Origin: Hymenoscyphus infarciens
Taxonomy: Eukaryota > Ascomycota > Leotiomycetes > Helotiales > Helotiaceae
Length of the DNA stretch: 64,000 nucleotides
Direction of reading: 5' to 3'
NCBI GenBank assembly: GCA_001414345.1
Contig: LLCB01000035.1
Coordinates: forward strand, 62,001 to 126,000
Every line of letters starts with the position of its first letter. Position 1 is the stretch's first letter. Positions 34,380 to 44,878 of this stretch are shown here, one piece after another. The position numbers were made by a program, and so were the translations under genes. Below the pieces are notes generated by a model, which did not search any database, had not been told where the DNA came from, and saw only the letters and a list, made by a program, of their open reading frames with translations.

Positions 34380-34675
34380 TATATTTAGTAGAAACCAGGC
34401 TTTCTGAAGGCTAGTTCGGTAGGCTTATTATAAGTATAGAGGGTAAAAAACCTCTAAAAGAGCCTATGGCTATCCTAGGACCTTACTAGGTAAACGTCTA
34501 GAGTAGACTATACTAACTAAGATATATATAAGATATGATATAAGGAGTATTTCTAATACTAAAACTAAGTAGTATAGCTATACTAGGGATAGTAGGTAGA
34601 AGGAAAAAGAGAGTCTACGAAGTACGAAAAGGTATAAGAGTTAAAAAGAGAGCTAGAAGCCTCTTATATACTCTC
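34380..34675. mobile_element. Small RIP-affected insertion between gene remnants
   Basis: About 295 bp of AT-rich DNA nearly free of CA and TG, in contrast to flanks of normal composition. It separates the TPR remnant from the C-terminus of the ubiquitin-like-domain remnant, whose reading frame runs into it and stops at 34653. No clear terminal repeats or target duplication were found, so the element type is unknown (solo LTR or MITE possible). Confidence 0.6.
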
Positions 34676-36291
34676 TGTTTGTGCTCAGACCACCACGCCT
34701 TTCTATTCTCTTATTTTGCCAGAATGATTCCCATGCTTTCTCTTCCGCTGCTTTGTGTCGTGCAACTACAAGGAAAGACAAGTCTGTACTGGGAAGCTGG
34801 CCATTTTGGAAGGGATTATGGGGTTCGCGGACTCTCTCCTTTGAAGTAACAAGCCGAACTCGTTTGAAAAGTGCAATGTCGTCTTCAGCCAATTTTGTGG
34901 AATCAAATTTTCGCTTGGAAGATATAGGGGGGAACTGGCTTGGCTTTTTCGGTCCAAATCCCTGACCCTGGAATGCATATTTCCCAAACTTCATGTTTTC
35001 TGGTGCCGGGAGAGGAGAGCTAATGCGGATTGTTGGGGGTGGATCTACGTCTATAAATTCTGTGATGCGCCGATACCACATACCACATTCCGTACTGTGA
35101 GAAAAGAACAATTAGCCTGAAAGTCTTGATTCTTGAACGAGAAATAGGGTTACGAACCATTGCACTTCGGAATTTTGCGATCGGTTCGATACCGTGTCGC
35201 AATTCGGACATGAATTTGACTTGGCCTCTTCGGCTTGCTCTGCCTTTCGCATGAAAACGAAGCTCATATCAATTTGTTGGCCGGGCAGAAAGGCACATTC
35301 CCATGGACGGTTTCGTGTAATTTCTCTTCTTGTCGCATGTTCTTGAAATAAAAATTCGTTGTTTTGAACCTTGCTTGATCCTTGGACACTTTGGAAGCGT
35401 AATCGAAGTATGGCATCGAATGCATCCCAAGAGTTGACGAAGTCCATATGTACTGGTGATATCCTTCCAATGGCATCTTCCAAAATAAAAGGGTCACGAA
35501 ACATAGCCCTCTCGCAATGGCTTGGAAGGACTCGTTGTATTGCAATAACCGCTTCGTAAGTCGCTACATTTGTTCGGAATATCCTGTTCATCATAGTTTT
35601 CAATTCCAATCCAAGTCGATTGAACCATTGAAGACGCAGGCTGTCCGTCACCTTCATAGTAATAGCAGAAATAAGGCTGTTATTTTCCCTCAAACGCTCT
35701 TGGACATCCATGATAAGGCCGGTTTGTTTCTGCATCTCGTTCTTGGCATTCGTTTCCGAGTTATTGAGGCGGGAGTTGAGCTTCTTGTCATTTGTAGTCA
35801 TTGTTTGTCTAATTGGCAAAAATGGTCAGTCTCCCATTGAAATAATGTGGTTATACTACTTACACACTCCAAGTTGCAAGCAACATATTCATCGACTGGC
35901 TATGGGCGCTGATCTGTGCCCTGAATTTCGAAAATCCCCGCTTTGCATCACTTGCCATTGAGTCTTTCGGGAAGCATCACGAAAGATGTTCCTAGAGCTG
36001 GCTGTACTGAGACTTGGTGCATATTTCCTGACCGTTTCGAGAAAACCAGCAATGCAGCCTCGGCAATCTTCCGCGCTGCGACGAGCAGTTTCGTGCAAAG
36101 CCTTCAGCTCCAGTGTATCATCACGGGTTCTGGAGAGTAAGTCAATCTGCAAGAGAGTGTCCCCAGAGCTCTCTTATGATTTCTTGATACTCGGAAGAAG
36201 CTCCCCTGCTGCTGCTCAGAGCCTCGACCAGGTCTTTAGCCAAAAGACATATGCTTATGATATCTCCAACAGAACCGACACCGACGGGCAT
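34653..36291 (-). pseudogene. Fungal ubiquitin-like-domain protein, frameshifted and truncated
   Basis: It starts at 36291 with MPVGVGSVGDIISICLLAKD, then RGASSEYQEIIREL, the usual N-terminal helical region of these fungal proteins. Two single-base frameshifts follow: near 36160-36172, where the frame must move to reach LLQIDLLSRTRDDTLELKAL, and near 35930, where one T seems missing before FSKFRAQISAHSQSMNMLLA. Exon 3 (35808-35158) carries the ubiquitin-like core: EDAIGRISPVHMDFVNSWDA and RPWECAFLPGQQIDMSFVF. Splicing to exon 4 at 35094 (donor GTTCGT) restores a zinc-ribbon-like CPNC...QCTECGMWYRRI. The C-terminus is cut by the RIP insertion. The family role is poorly known. Sequencing error could mimic the frameshifts. 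Confidence 0.72.
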
Positions 36292-36829
36292 TTTCGCTAA
36301 TTATTTTTGTTCAATGAGAATTATGTTAAGGGGTCGAATCTTCGTAACCTCGTGAAAGCGGGGTTGTGTATTGTGTAACCACGGGCGGACAACAATGTGC
36401 AACTGCCTTGGTAAAGCAGCACCAGTGGACAGCAGAACTGGAGTGTGGCACAAATATTCGGCTCGCAGTCACCTACCCGCCGGTACGAATGGAATAACAT
36501 ACGATAGCATGATCAGTCGCAATCCAAGAAAATCTTCATTTCAACATCAAACTCGGTATTTTAATTTTACAGAAACTAGTAATTGACGTATAACTTCCTC
36601 CAAAGCATTATTCCTTTCTTGTAAGCTAAGCAAAAAATGGTGACTCTCCTTCTACACCTAAAAAGCTGGCTGAAAAAGCGTCTACTGCAAGAAGTCTGAA
36701 GTCGCTCCTTGGCTAAGCGTGGCATCGAAGATCCTCTAACCGAGATTTGAACAGCAAGATCATTTTCCGATCTTGATCGCCTATCAACGCGCGCTATTAG
36801 TTGATCTTTCTTACCCCTCTATTCTATAA
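36292..36829. other. Intergenic stretch, nothing recognised
   Basis: Normal composition up to about 36830, where the AT-rich block begins. Contains the upstream region of the ubiquitin-like remnant. No supported gene. Confidence 0.4.
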
Positions 36830-39800
36830 AATACGTGGTTACTACCTACTCTATATAACTAAGAGTTATATAGACTTTTTCAGGAAATTAAAAAGTATTA
36901 TTAGAGAATATTTAGAAGAACTAGTAGATCGAGGTTCCTAAACCTTATTAATCGATATAGAGCTTAAATAAAGAGCATTTCTAGTCAAAAACACGGAAGC
37001 GTAATATACGAAGACTATAGTAGTTTTGCGATAGATACTACGTATAGTATAACCTGAAGAAATTCAGGACTCTCTAACGTATTAGTCTAAGAATAAAAAA
37101 TATTAAAAAATATAATAGAATTCTATTAAAAACTCTACCGTTTACAAAAGCGAAATACTAGTATATATATTTCTAAAGGAAAAAGTATTCGTAACAATTC
37201 TAACTAAAAGATATAGACGAGTGCTCTAGTTCTTTTGAGAGTACCTAGGTAGTATAACTCGATAGTATAAGAAGAATAGAAACTAATCGCATCTATTGAA
37301 AATTCGCTAAGGATTTTAAGAAAACTAAAAAACTAAAACCAAAAGTAGTAAATCTAAAACGAAAGCTATAGAAAAGCGCTATACTAAGATATATACGAAT
37401 ATTACTTAAAAAGCATTTCTAGAACGAAACTAAAGATACTATATAGGAGGAGCTAGTGTAGCTGCCGGGTAGAAAGATTAATAATTATTACTACGACAGA
37501 AACTAAAAACGTTAATAATAAAAAAGAAACGTTTTAAAAAGAGTTCTAGCTAGTTTTATAGAGATATAGATAGTAGTGATTATAGTAGAGTAATAGAAGT
37601 TTCTAGACACCGGCCTTTTTATATTAAAACTCAAAGACGCTTTAACTTTATAAGTAGTATCTTAGTAAAAATTATATTAGGTTCTATATATAATATTTAA
37701 TAATATATTTTCAGTTATTTATTAAGAGAGAGAGAGGCTAAAGTTAGCTAATATCAGCCTTAGCTAATTTTATACTAAAAAGGGCTCAAAAACGCTCGAA
37801 TTTTAGACCTATCTACTTTAGAGACTAAACCTAATTATATATAGTATAGGTTTTAGTAAATCAAAGAGATTTACTCGCAGGTTTTATAAAAGAATAATAA
37901 TAGAGTAATTTATAATATATTATTAAAGAGAGTGAGTTTTAGAAGTTTTAGTATAAAAAAGGCTATCTATTACTCTACTATATACGAGTAACTTTATCCA
38001 CTAGTTCTAGAGCGTAGAGCTCGGCCACCGGGTTTGCGACAATAGAAGAGCGGTTAATTAATTGCCTTTTGAAGTTATTAAATAAGAGAGAGTGTCTACG
38101 AAGCTCCTCTAAAACACAAAAGAACCTGACAGAAACGTACTTGATTACTCTAGCAAATACACTGGAAATCCTTGACTGCTTCCTAGGCTACGAGCTTAGT
38201 AGCTAACTCAGACATTTTAGTGCCGTTGAGAGTAGGTCTATACAACGAATAAAAGCTAGAAATATATTCAGAATATTTACGATTTTCTATAGATAAAATA
38301 CCCTTTGAATTATTTAAGAATAAGGAGCGTTTAAGGTGTAAATAGTAGTCGTTTATTTATAAATATTCTATATTCTCTACTCTTTTAGTATAGTTTCCTA
38401 CTTCTTTAAATATATATAAAAATCCCTTGAAATTATCTACTTTAGTTGCTTTCGTCATCTCGATTAAGCTACGCTAGGACGTTTCTAGGCTAAAAAAGTG
38501 GATAAATTAGATAGAGCCTTTTAACTCTTTCGATATTAAAACCTTAGTTTAAAGGTTATATATATAATATTTTAGAAAGTAAGATGTTATATAATCTAAC
38601 ATCTTCTAATTTCATATAATATAAGTAATAAAGAGTAAGAACGATAGTAATTAATTATTAATAATTAAAAGTAAGTGAATTTAAAGTTTAGTTATATTTA
38701 AATATATATATAAAAGAGTTACGCTATTCTATAGCTAACGCTAGCAGGGGTCCCTAGCCTACTAAGTACGCTACTACGTAATTCACTCTCTTATTCTCCT
38801 ATTTACTCTAAAAGCATTTCAAAACTCTTTTATATTATATATATATATTATTATATTTCTGATTACTAATACTCTAGAAACTATAAATATAACTTAAATA
38901 GTTACTTAAAAGTACCTAATACTTATAAAAACTAATAAAAATATCAACTTCTCTAAAAAGTAGAAATAACCTCAGTTTTACCTCTTTAGAGTATCGTCTA
39001 ACTTCTAGACATATTCTAATAGTAATAGTATAAAGCACTTGTCTTTTCACTAGAGAGCTAGCTCTCTAGACTCTCTAGTAGAAGAGACACTCTCCTATAC
39101 CCATCTATTAAGATTAAGTACGATTTATATAATAAAGTAAATAAATTTAAGCCTTTTACCTATTTAATATAAATAGTAGATCGCCTATAAATTAGTAGCT
39201 AGATACGCTTATTTATAGGCGCTCGATCTAATACCGATACTTTAATATTAATATAACCTCTTAAGTTAACGCCTTTACTCTTAATAATATAAATTATAGT
39301 ACGCTAGTCGATAGAACATAGTTAAATCGAATACTAGTACCTTTTTAGATAGAGGTATAGGCGGAAGTTAATAAGCAAATTACTAGAGACTTTAGTATAA
39401 CCTTTTATAAAAAGTAGCAGAAGAGTATACTAGGAAAGAGCAGCGTAAAGAGAAAGCGCTAGCCCGATTAGGCAATTAGTATACGATTAAGAAAAGTCCT
39501 CGGATTTAAGCTTTTAAATCAACTTTTTAAGCGCTTTATTCAATCGTACGTAGTTTATTAATTTATTATTATTATAAGCTTTATTTACTCTTTTTAACCG
39601 ATTTTATATATCTATAGCCTCTTAGTATAAATTCACTTTTTTAGGTAAGACTAGTCCTTTTTAGGAAGGTGGTAGCAATTGTTTTCTAGTAAGAGTGAAT
39701 ATATTAAAATTTCGCTAATTTTATACGCTAGTATAGTACCCATGCTAGCGTTGTTTATAGAATAGCGTTTTCTATATAAAAAGAGAGTAAAATTCAACTT

Positions 39801-40020
39801 ATATAAACTCTCTATACTAAGACCTAGGAGGCGGATATTAAGCTTAATAAATAGAAACTATTTATAATATATTTATTTAAGCTCTTATTACTCGAATAAT
39901 CGCTCGAATACTATATATTTATTTAATATTTATAATGAATAATTAATATTTTATTCATCTATTCGTTGTACAGACCTAGTTGAGAGTTGGTATACTATTC
40001 CACAAAAACCTAACATACTT
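36830..40020. repeat. Second RIP-affected AT-rich block
   Basis: CA and TG dinucleotides are rare, TA is common, and no protein frame survives. It is somewhat less mutated than the block at 1-11.7 kb: GC-bearing words remain (for example around 38000-38040 and 38730-38760). No convincing LTR pair or terminal inverted repeats could be found by eye, so the parent element is unidentified. Confidence 0.8.
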
Positions 40021-40030
40021 ATAAGAAACA

Positions 40031-40330
40031 CTAGAACTGAAAGTATCTTCTCAATACCCCGCATGAACCTTTTGAGCCGCTGCCAACGTGACAAATTGAC
40101 AATTCTGCTCCCTCGTCTTCTCCGAATCGTGTCGTTTCTGCTAACGGTTTCTCTTCCAGTAACCGTCTGAAATATAATTCTGCGTATTCCGGTTCTCGCA
40201 ATCCGTACACAGCTCTGAACAACTGCAAATGCCGCAAATATGATTCGGTATCCTCGCGTTCCCCCAATTGATTCGCAGCTCTGAGCAGCTGTAAATAAGA
40301 TTCTATATCCTCGTGTTCTCCCTACCAGCC
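40031..40330 (-). pseudogene. Repeat-protein fragment
   Basis: The minus strand reads two near-tandem modules, GEHEDIESYLQLLRAANQL and GEREDTESYLRHLQLFRAVY, followed by a weaker third (REPEYAELYFRRLLEE). About 20-residue helical repeats with a GE-ED-ESYL core suggest the end of a TPR-like or similar solenoid protein. It has no start codon, abuts the AT-rich block, and ends shortly after. I read it as a stranded 3' fragment of a destroyed gene. Confidence 0.4.
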
Positions 40331-41240
40331 TTGGTTTATTGGTGCCGGTTCGTACCCTGATAAGGCCTCGTGCTAATCCTCATTGGAAATCGGGTCCTCG
40401 TCTTTCATCGCAACCCGAAGCTGTAGCCGATGTAGGAATTTCCAAGGGCGACAGCTCTATGCCTCCATCTTGGATATGAGACGAGGGAGAGAGAGGGTTG
40501 GATATACTAAGGGCAAGAGTGTGATGATTCATGCTGAGAACACAAAGATCTCAGGTCTTTCTGCTAGTCCTCTAATAGTGATTGAGAAACGATGAACAGA
40601 GGAGAATTACTGTATTAAAAAATGTTTTGAGAAGTTGGTGCGGAAGGGTTCCGTTCGGTGATGATACCAATGAGCTTGTGACGATCGTTGATCTGCATGG
40701 TTACACCAAATCTGGAGTCTGGCTCGCGGTAGATATTAGTAAATAGCTAGGTGTGGTGTGCCAACTTTCCAAGTTTTACTCTAAATACCTTAGAACAAAA
40801 GAAGTTCCTTGTATAAATTGTCTAAATTGTCCAAATTGTCCCAAGTTTGAAAACCGAATTTACTGCCGCTTTTCTTGTCTCCCGAAAGTCTGGAGAAAAG
40901 AACTCGAGTATTTTTGAGGTAGCAGATACACTGTATCGAGAAAATCGGTCGTTGGAGGACCCTCGAATCAACAGAAGTTGGGTGACAAGACTTACCTCCA
41001 CCAGCCAATCTAAGCCTCGAATCCCCCAAAGAAAGTCAGGTTGGAAAACAAATGGGAGGCCATTAGTTTCACTCGCCCCCGGTGCTAAGCCCCTTTCAGA
41101 CTTTTCTTTTCTTTTGTTGCATTTCGACGCCGTGTCGTAACCAACGACCCCGCCTCGTAACCAACGACCCCGCAACCAGATCTCTCAACAACAACAATAA
41201 CGCATTTAAACAACGAGTCGCTGGAGCAGAGTCGACGATT
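40331..41240. other. Unannotated stretch between transposon blocks
   Basis: Normal composition, no supported gene. The sequence 40738-40800 (AGATATTAGTAAATAGCT, then CCAACTTTCCAAG and CTTAGAACA) resembles 63815-63880 weakly and may be a worn copy of a small repeat. CGACCCCGC...AACC is duplicated in tandem at about 41140-41175. Confidence 0.35.
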
Positions 41241-41253
41241 AGGTCTTTATGCT
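41241..41253 (+). other. Target site duplication, left copy
   Basis: AGGTCTTTATGCT here is repeated exactly at 42459-42471, flanking a poly(A)-ended insertion. Confidence 0.75.
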
Positions 41254-42458
41254 GGGATGCGAAGACTCAACACCTGTACGCGGTGCATCCTACGAACCTC
41301 TAGCAGTTCTATTTCGCCTCTGGAACTGTCTATAGAGCTAAGTTTAAGTTAAAAGAGCGACGTAGCAATACCCCTTTTTACGACCGTTAGAGTTTTTAGC
41401 CTCTCGACCTTCTACAAAGAAGCTACGTTATATATAGTAATATATTAGATATCGACGAAAAAGACCTATATAGCTTATTTACTTGATAACAGTATCTACG
41501 AACTACTAAAACGAACTAATTAAGAAAGCCTTTAAAGTCGATTCTATATATCCGTTAATACTAGAGGACTTCTACTCTAGATATACTATAGAATTATATA
41601 CAACTCTAAGAAGGTAAGAGCTATATACTAACCTAAGATTAGAGGTGATATCTATAGTAGTTATTCTATATAGTTAGTATATACTATATTTAAGTTAAGA
41701 GAATTACTAGAAGAGGTAAAGGACCTTTAGTAATAGTAATAGAGTAATTAGGAGAGGCTTAGGTAGTACGAATAGGAGTATAAACATAGAGGGGTTTTTA
41801 TAACTAGATAATAGACTCTCTACTATTTATATTAGGATATTTGAAGTATATTTAGTAGTACTTTAATAAAGTAATAAAATACCTCTTAGAAGGTATAGGA
41901 CCGTAGAGTAGGGAACCGATTCTCTAGTTAGTTATAGAGAACCGATTCTCTACTATTTATATTAGTAGATATTTAAAGTGCGTTTAGTAGCTCTTAGATA
42001 AAGTAGTGAAATACCTCTTAAGAGGTATAGGACTATAGAGTAGAAGGAATAGAAGATAAAACTAGGAAACTTAGATTAGAGATATATTAGAGAATAGTTC
42101 TTAAAATAGTATATTAGAAGACGATTATTATTAGTCCTATATAGAGAAGAGCTAACTAAGCCCTTTTTATAAGAGCTATTATAAAGTACTAAATTAGTTG
42201 TTTATAAGAACGACTAAAAACATTAAATTCGAATTAGAACAGAGAGAATAGAAGAAGATACTAAGCTATTACTAGGATATAAAGCTAGGAGCGTAGAGAT
42301 ATATATATATAGCGAGCCTAGTAATAGATACTCTAAGGAGTGTATAAGCTACTTTTAGATAAAACCCTATAAATAGTACGTTTACATAGCGCCGGCTTTA
42401 GATAGCTAAAAAGACTATTTAAATATAAAAAAAAAAAAATAAAAAAAAAAAAAAAAAA
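41254..42458 (+). mobile_element. Poly(A)-ended LINE-type insertion, 1.2 kb, RIP-mutated
   Basis: The insert is bounded by a 13-bp direct repeat (41241-41253 and 42459-42471) and ends in an A-run of about 38 bases broken by one T (42427-42459). These are the hallmarks of target-primed reverse transcription. The first 80 bp have normal composition; the rest is AT-rich and CA/TG-poor. It is much shorter than a full LINE, so it is a 5'-truncated or non-autonomous copy. Inside, a unit of about 120 bp is tandemly duplicated (41801-41925 and 41926-42050, sharing CTCTACTATTTATATTAG and AATACCTCTTA). No reverse-transcriptase frame remains. Confidence 0.78.
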
Positions 42459-42471
42459 AGGTCTTTATGCT
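42459..42471 (+). other. Target site duplication, right copy
   Basis: An exact copy of 41241-41253 directly after the A-run. One or two A/T positions at the junction are ambiguous because of the poly(A). Confidence 0.75.
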
Positions 42472-43236
42472 ACGATCAGTAGTGATGTAGATTCCCATAG
42501 CGTTGTGTTAAGATATACGTTGTTGTAAAAGTTGAGGGTGTCGCCACCCACCGCACTTGCTCTTGGGGTGAAATTCAGATCACGTGACTCCAATGATCTC
42601 GTCTTGAAAGAAACAGTTCAAACTGTTCTAAGAATAAAGAGAGATTGCATGTCGTCAATTGGTATAAACTAAGAGCTCTAACGTTAGACACTTTTCATGA
42701 TTTGACCACGTGACTCGCCCCCTTCCATCTCTCAAAATAGACTAGAAGAAACATGGATGCCCGGGAACTACAAACAGATCCTCCACGTAATTGCCATTAC
42801 CATCAAGACCAACAATGTGCTCTAACGAAGTGCAGAAAACGTACTGGTTGCCAGGTTAAGTTAGTCAAACACCCAATAGGGGATCAGTGAGACCCGAGTG
42901 CTTTTCCCAGCACTTTAATTGGAGCTCTGCATAAAGATGGCTGTGCAGTGCATGAGATAGGATAGCCAACCTAAAGTAAGAATGAACCAAACATACCCAC
43001 AGGGTAAGCGCGAACCACTCACTCCTTCCTCCTTCCCCCCCGTACCCGTATTTCTTGAGACCAAAGACCAACTCACCGACACCAACTCTCCTCGCTCTGC
43101 AAACACTTTTCCAACCTACCAATCTTTCAAACCAAAGGTATAACAACCACCACACTACATTTATATCTATCTAGGTACTCGGAATCTAACCTCCTCATCT
43201 CAAAGCCCAACTCCAAACGCCACACCCAACTCCAAA
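42472..43236. other. Upstream region of the Cys-tailed small gene
   Basis: Normal composition. The CT- and CA-rich stretch from about 43020 to 43236 with repeated CCAACTCC near the start codon looks like a fungal promoter and 5' leader. CACGTGAC occurs at 42579 and 42708-42715. No other gene recognised. Confidence 0.4.
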
Positions 43237-43501
43237 ATGCCTTCCGTCAACGAACAACCAGCTCAAGTCTCGGAACAAATGACTGTTGAAACCAGCAACA
43301 TCGAGACAACCCAACCAGTACGTCCTTCTCTCCCCCTTCCTCTCTGCTTCCCTCCCTCATCCCTCATCTAACCCAGAATCAATCTAACATCCTCACCTTC
43401 AGACGTCCGCTCCAGGAATGACCAGCGACGTCGGCATGCGCGGAGGAGAGGAAGCAGGATGTAACTGCTGCTGCTGTGGCTGCGAAGAGGCCTGTTGTTA
43501 A
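43237..43501 (+). CDS. 59-residue protein with extreme Cys-rich C-terminus
   Basis: Two exons, 43237-43317 and 43403-43501, joined by an 85-bp GTACGT...TTCAG intron. The frame stays open and ends at TAA. The first 45 residues are polar (MPSVNEQPAQVSEQM at the start). The last 14 residues, GCNCCCCGCEEACC, hold eight cysteines. There is no signal peptide. Such a tail could be palmitoylated to anchor the protein at a membrane, as in CYSTM-type proteins, or could bind metal like a short metallothionein. I do not recognise a named family. The Kozak context AAAATGCC, the promoter-like upstream DNA and the clean intron support a real gene. Confidence 0.72.
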
Positions 43502-44878
43502 ACACCCATGACCCTCGCCTCCGCAGACCCCTCGAAGCGGAATATCGGCTCGATCGCTCTCTCCTTAGACGAACAATTGATGGATACATGAACATGGGAT
43601 GCACGACGATATGCTCGACGGGAATCGGGATGGAGGAGAAGAATCACGACTCGTTTTTCCCCCTTTTTTTCATTTTTCGGTAGTTGAGGAGGTGCTGGTG
43701 GGTGCGTGGTTTTACGTCGTAGCTAGCTCAATCAATCGTTGAATCGCTCCCTAAATGCCCTCAATCCTACATCTTCATCTCTGTGATAATACAGTGCAGT
43801 CTCCTACGACATCACATCAACACGCTTAAAAGCTAAGCTTTCCATCGCCCGAGATTCCCGCACCTTGCTTGGCCTCTCCTCTCTTGGCTCACCTTGGCAC
43901 CCCAAAATCCCCCCAATCTAACTGGGTAAGACCGGCAGCCGGCTACAGGATCAACCTCCGAACCTGTGCTTACCCTTGGCAGCATGGAAAGAAAAGCTTA
44001 GCAGTTCGCCCAGAGCTGTCAGCGTAGATCAGATGTAACGTCTTGCATCCAACCTCCTCGATTCTTCCCTCACACTCACACTCACACTCTCCATCACGAT
44101 CCTTTTCTTCACCGACATTCTCGACTGAACAGAGACGATGCGGTAAATAAACCATCCCAATTACCCGGACGGAGAAAATCTGACACGCAGCCGGTCTTGA
44201 CCGGGTGGCGCAGTGTAGTGTGTGGGTTCCATGTGAGTGTCGCTGTATCACGTAACGGGATTACACGAGGAATTTCCACGAGGAAGATCGGAACTTGCGG
44301 AGTTGCTCTAGATTCCAGTACCACCGATTATGCTATAACCAACACTGGGCCAGCTCCATTGATCTCGAAGCTTTGGAAGAAGGAGGGTGCCTCAAAGACT
44401 GACCAGTCTGGCCGACTCACAAAATTGCCGGATCTCGGAAGGAAACAGCTAATAATACATACGAGCGATTGCAAACATACGAACATAATTTCTATGATTT
44501 TTATTTTTATTTTCTTTCATTTCATTTAGGTTGGTTTGGTTTGATTTGACTTTACATATCCTTCCACTCCGTCCATTTTCATCGCCATCCATTTTCATCT
44601 CCATCCATTTCCATGCTCAAACCAAACCAACAAAACTGAGCTCGCTCAATGCGCTCCGCTAAAGGAACACGTCTAGCCCAAACCACGGGTATCTCGAGAC
44701 GTACAATATACAAACAATCACAAACAAAGCCCCCTCCAATTTCTCGCCCAAAACGCCCCGCAATCAGGAAAAGTGAGAACTCTAATGAGAACAAAGCATC
44801 TTCGCGCTTTCTTTTCAAGATGCTGATTTTCCCCCGACCAAACAAACGCCAAACAACATGCATATGCTTCTTTCCTTT
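43502..44878. other. Convergent intergenic region, no gene seen
   Basis: Holds the 3' ends of the Cys-tailed gene (plus) and of SAC3 (minus). A CACACT microsatellite lies at 44065-44090. GGGTAAG and CTTACCC stand as short inverted words around 43923-43978. Open frames here lack coding character. Confidence 0.45.

Noticed and set aside
36371..36586. Plus-strand 71-codon frame with a Cys-rich beginning
   Set aside because: No family features, no promoter-like upstream DNA, and it lies in the flank of decayed genes.
43923..43978. GGGTAAG ... CTTACCC inverted words around a GC-rich core
   Set aside because: Seven-base arms with a 40-base loop are expected by chance in a sequence of this length.
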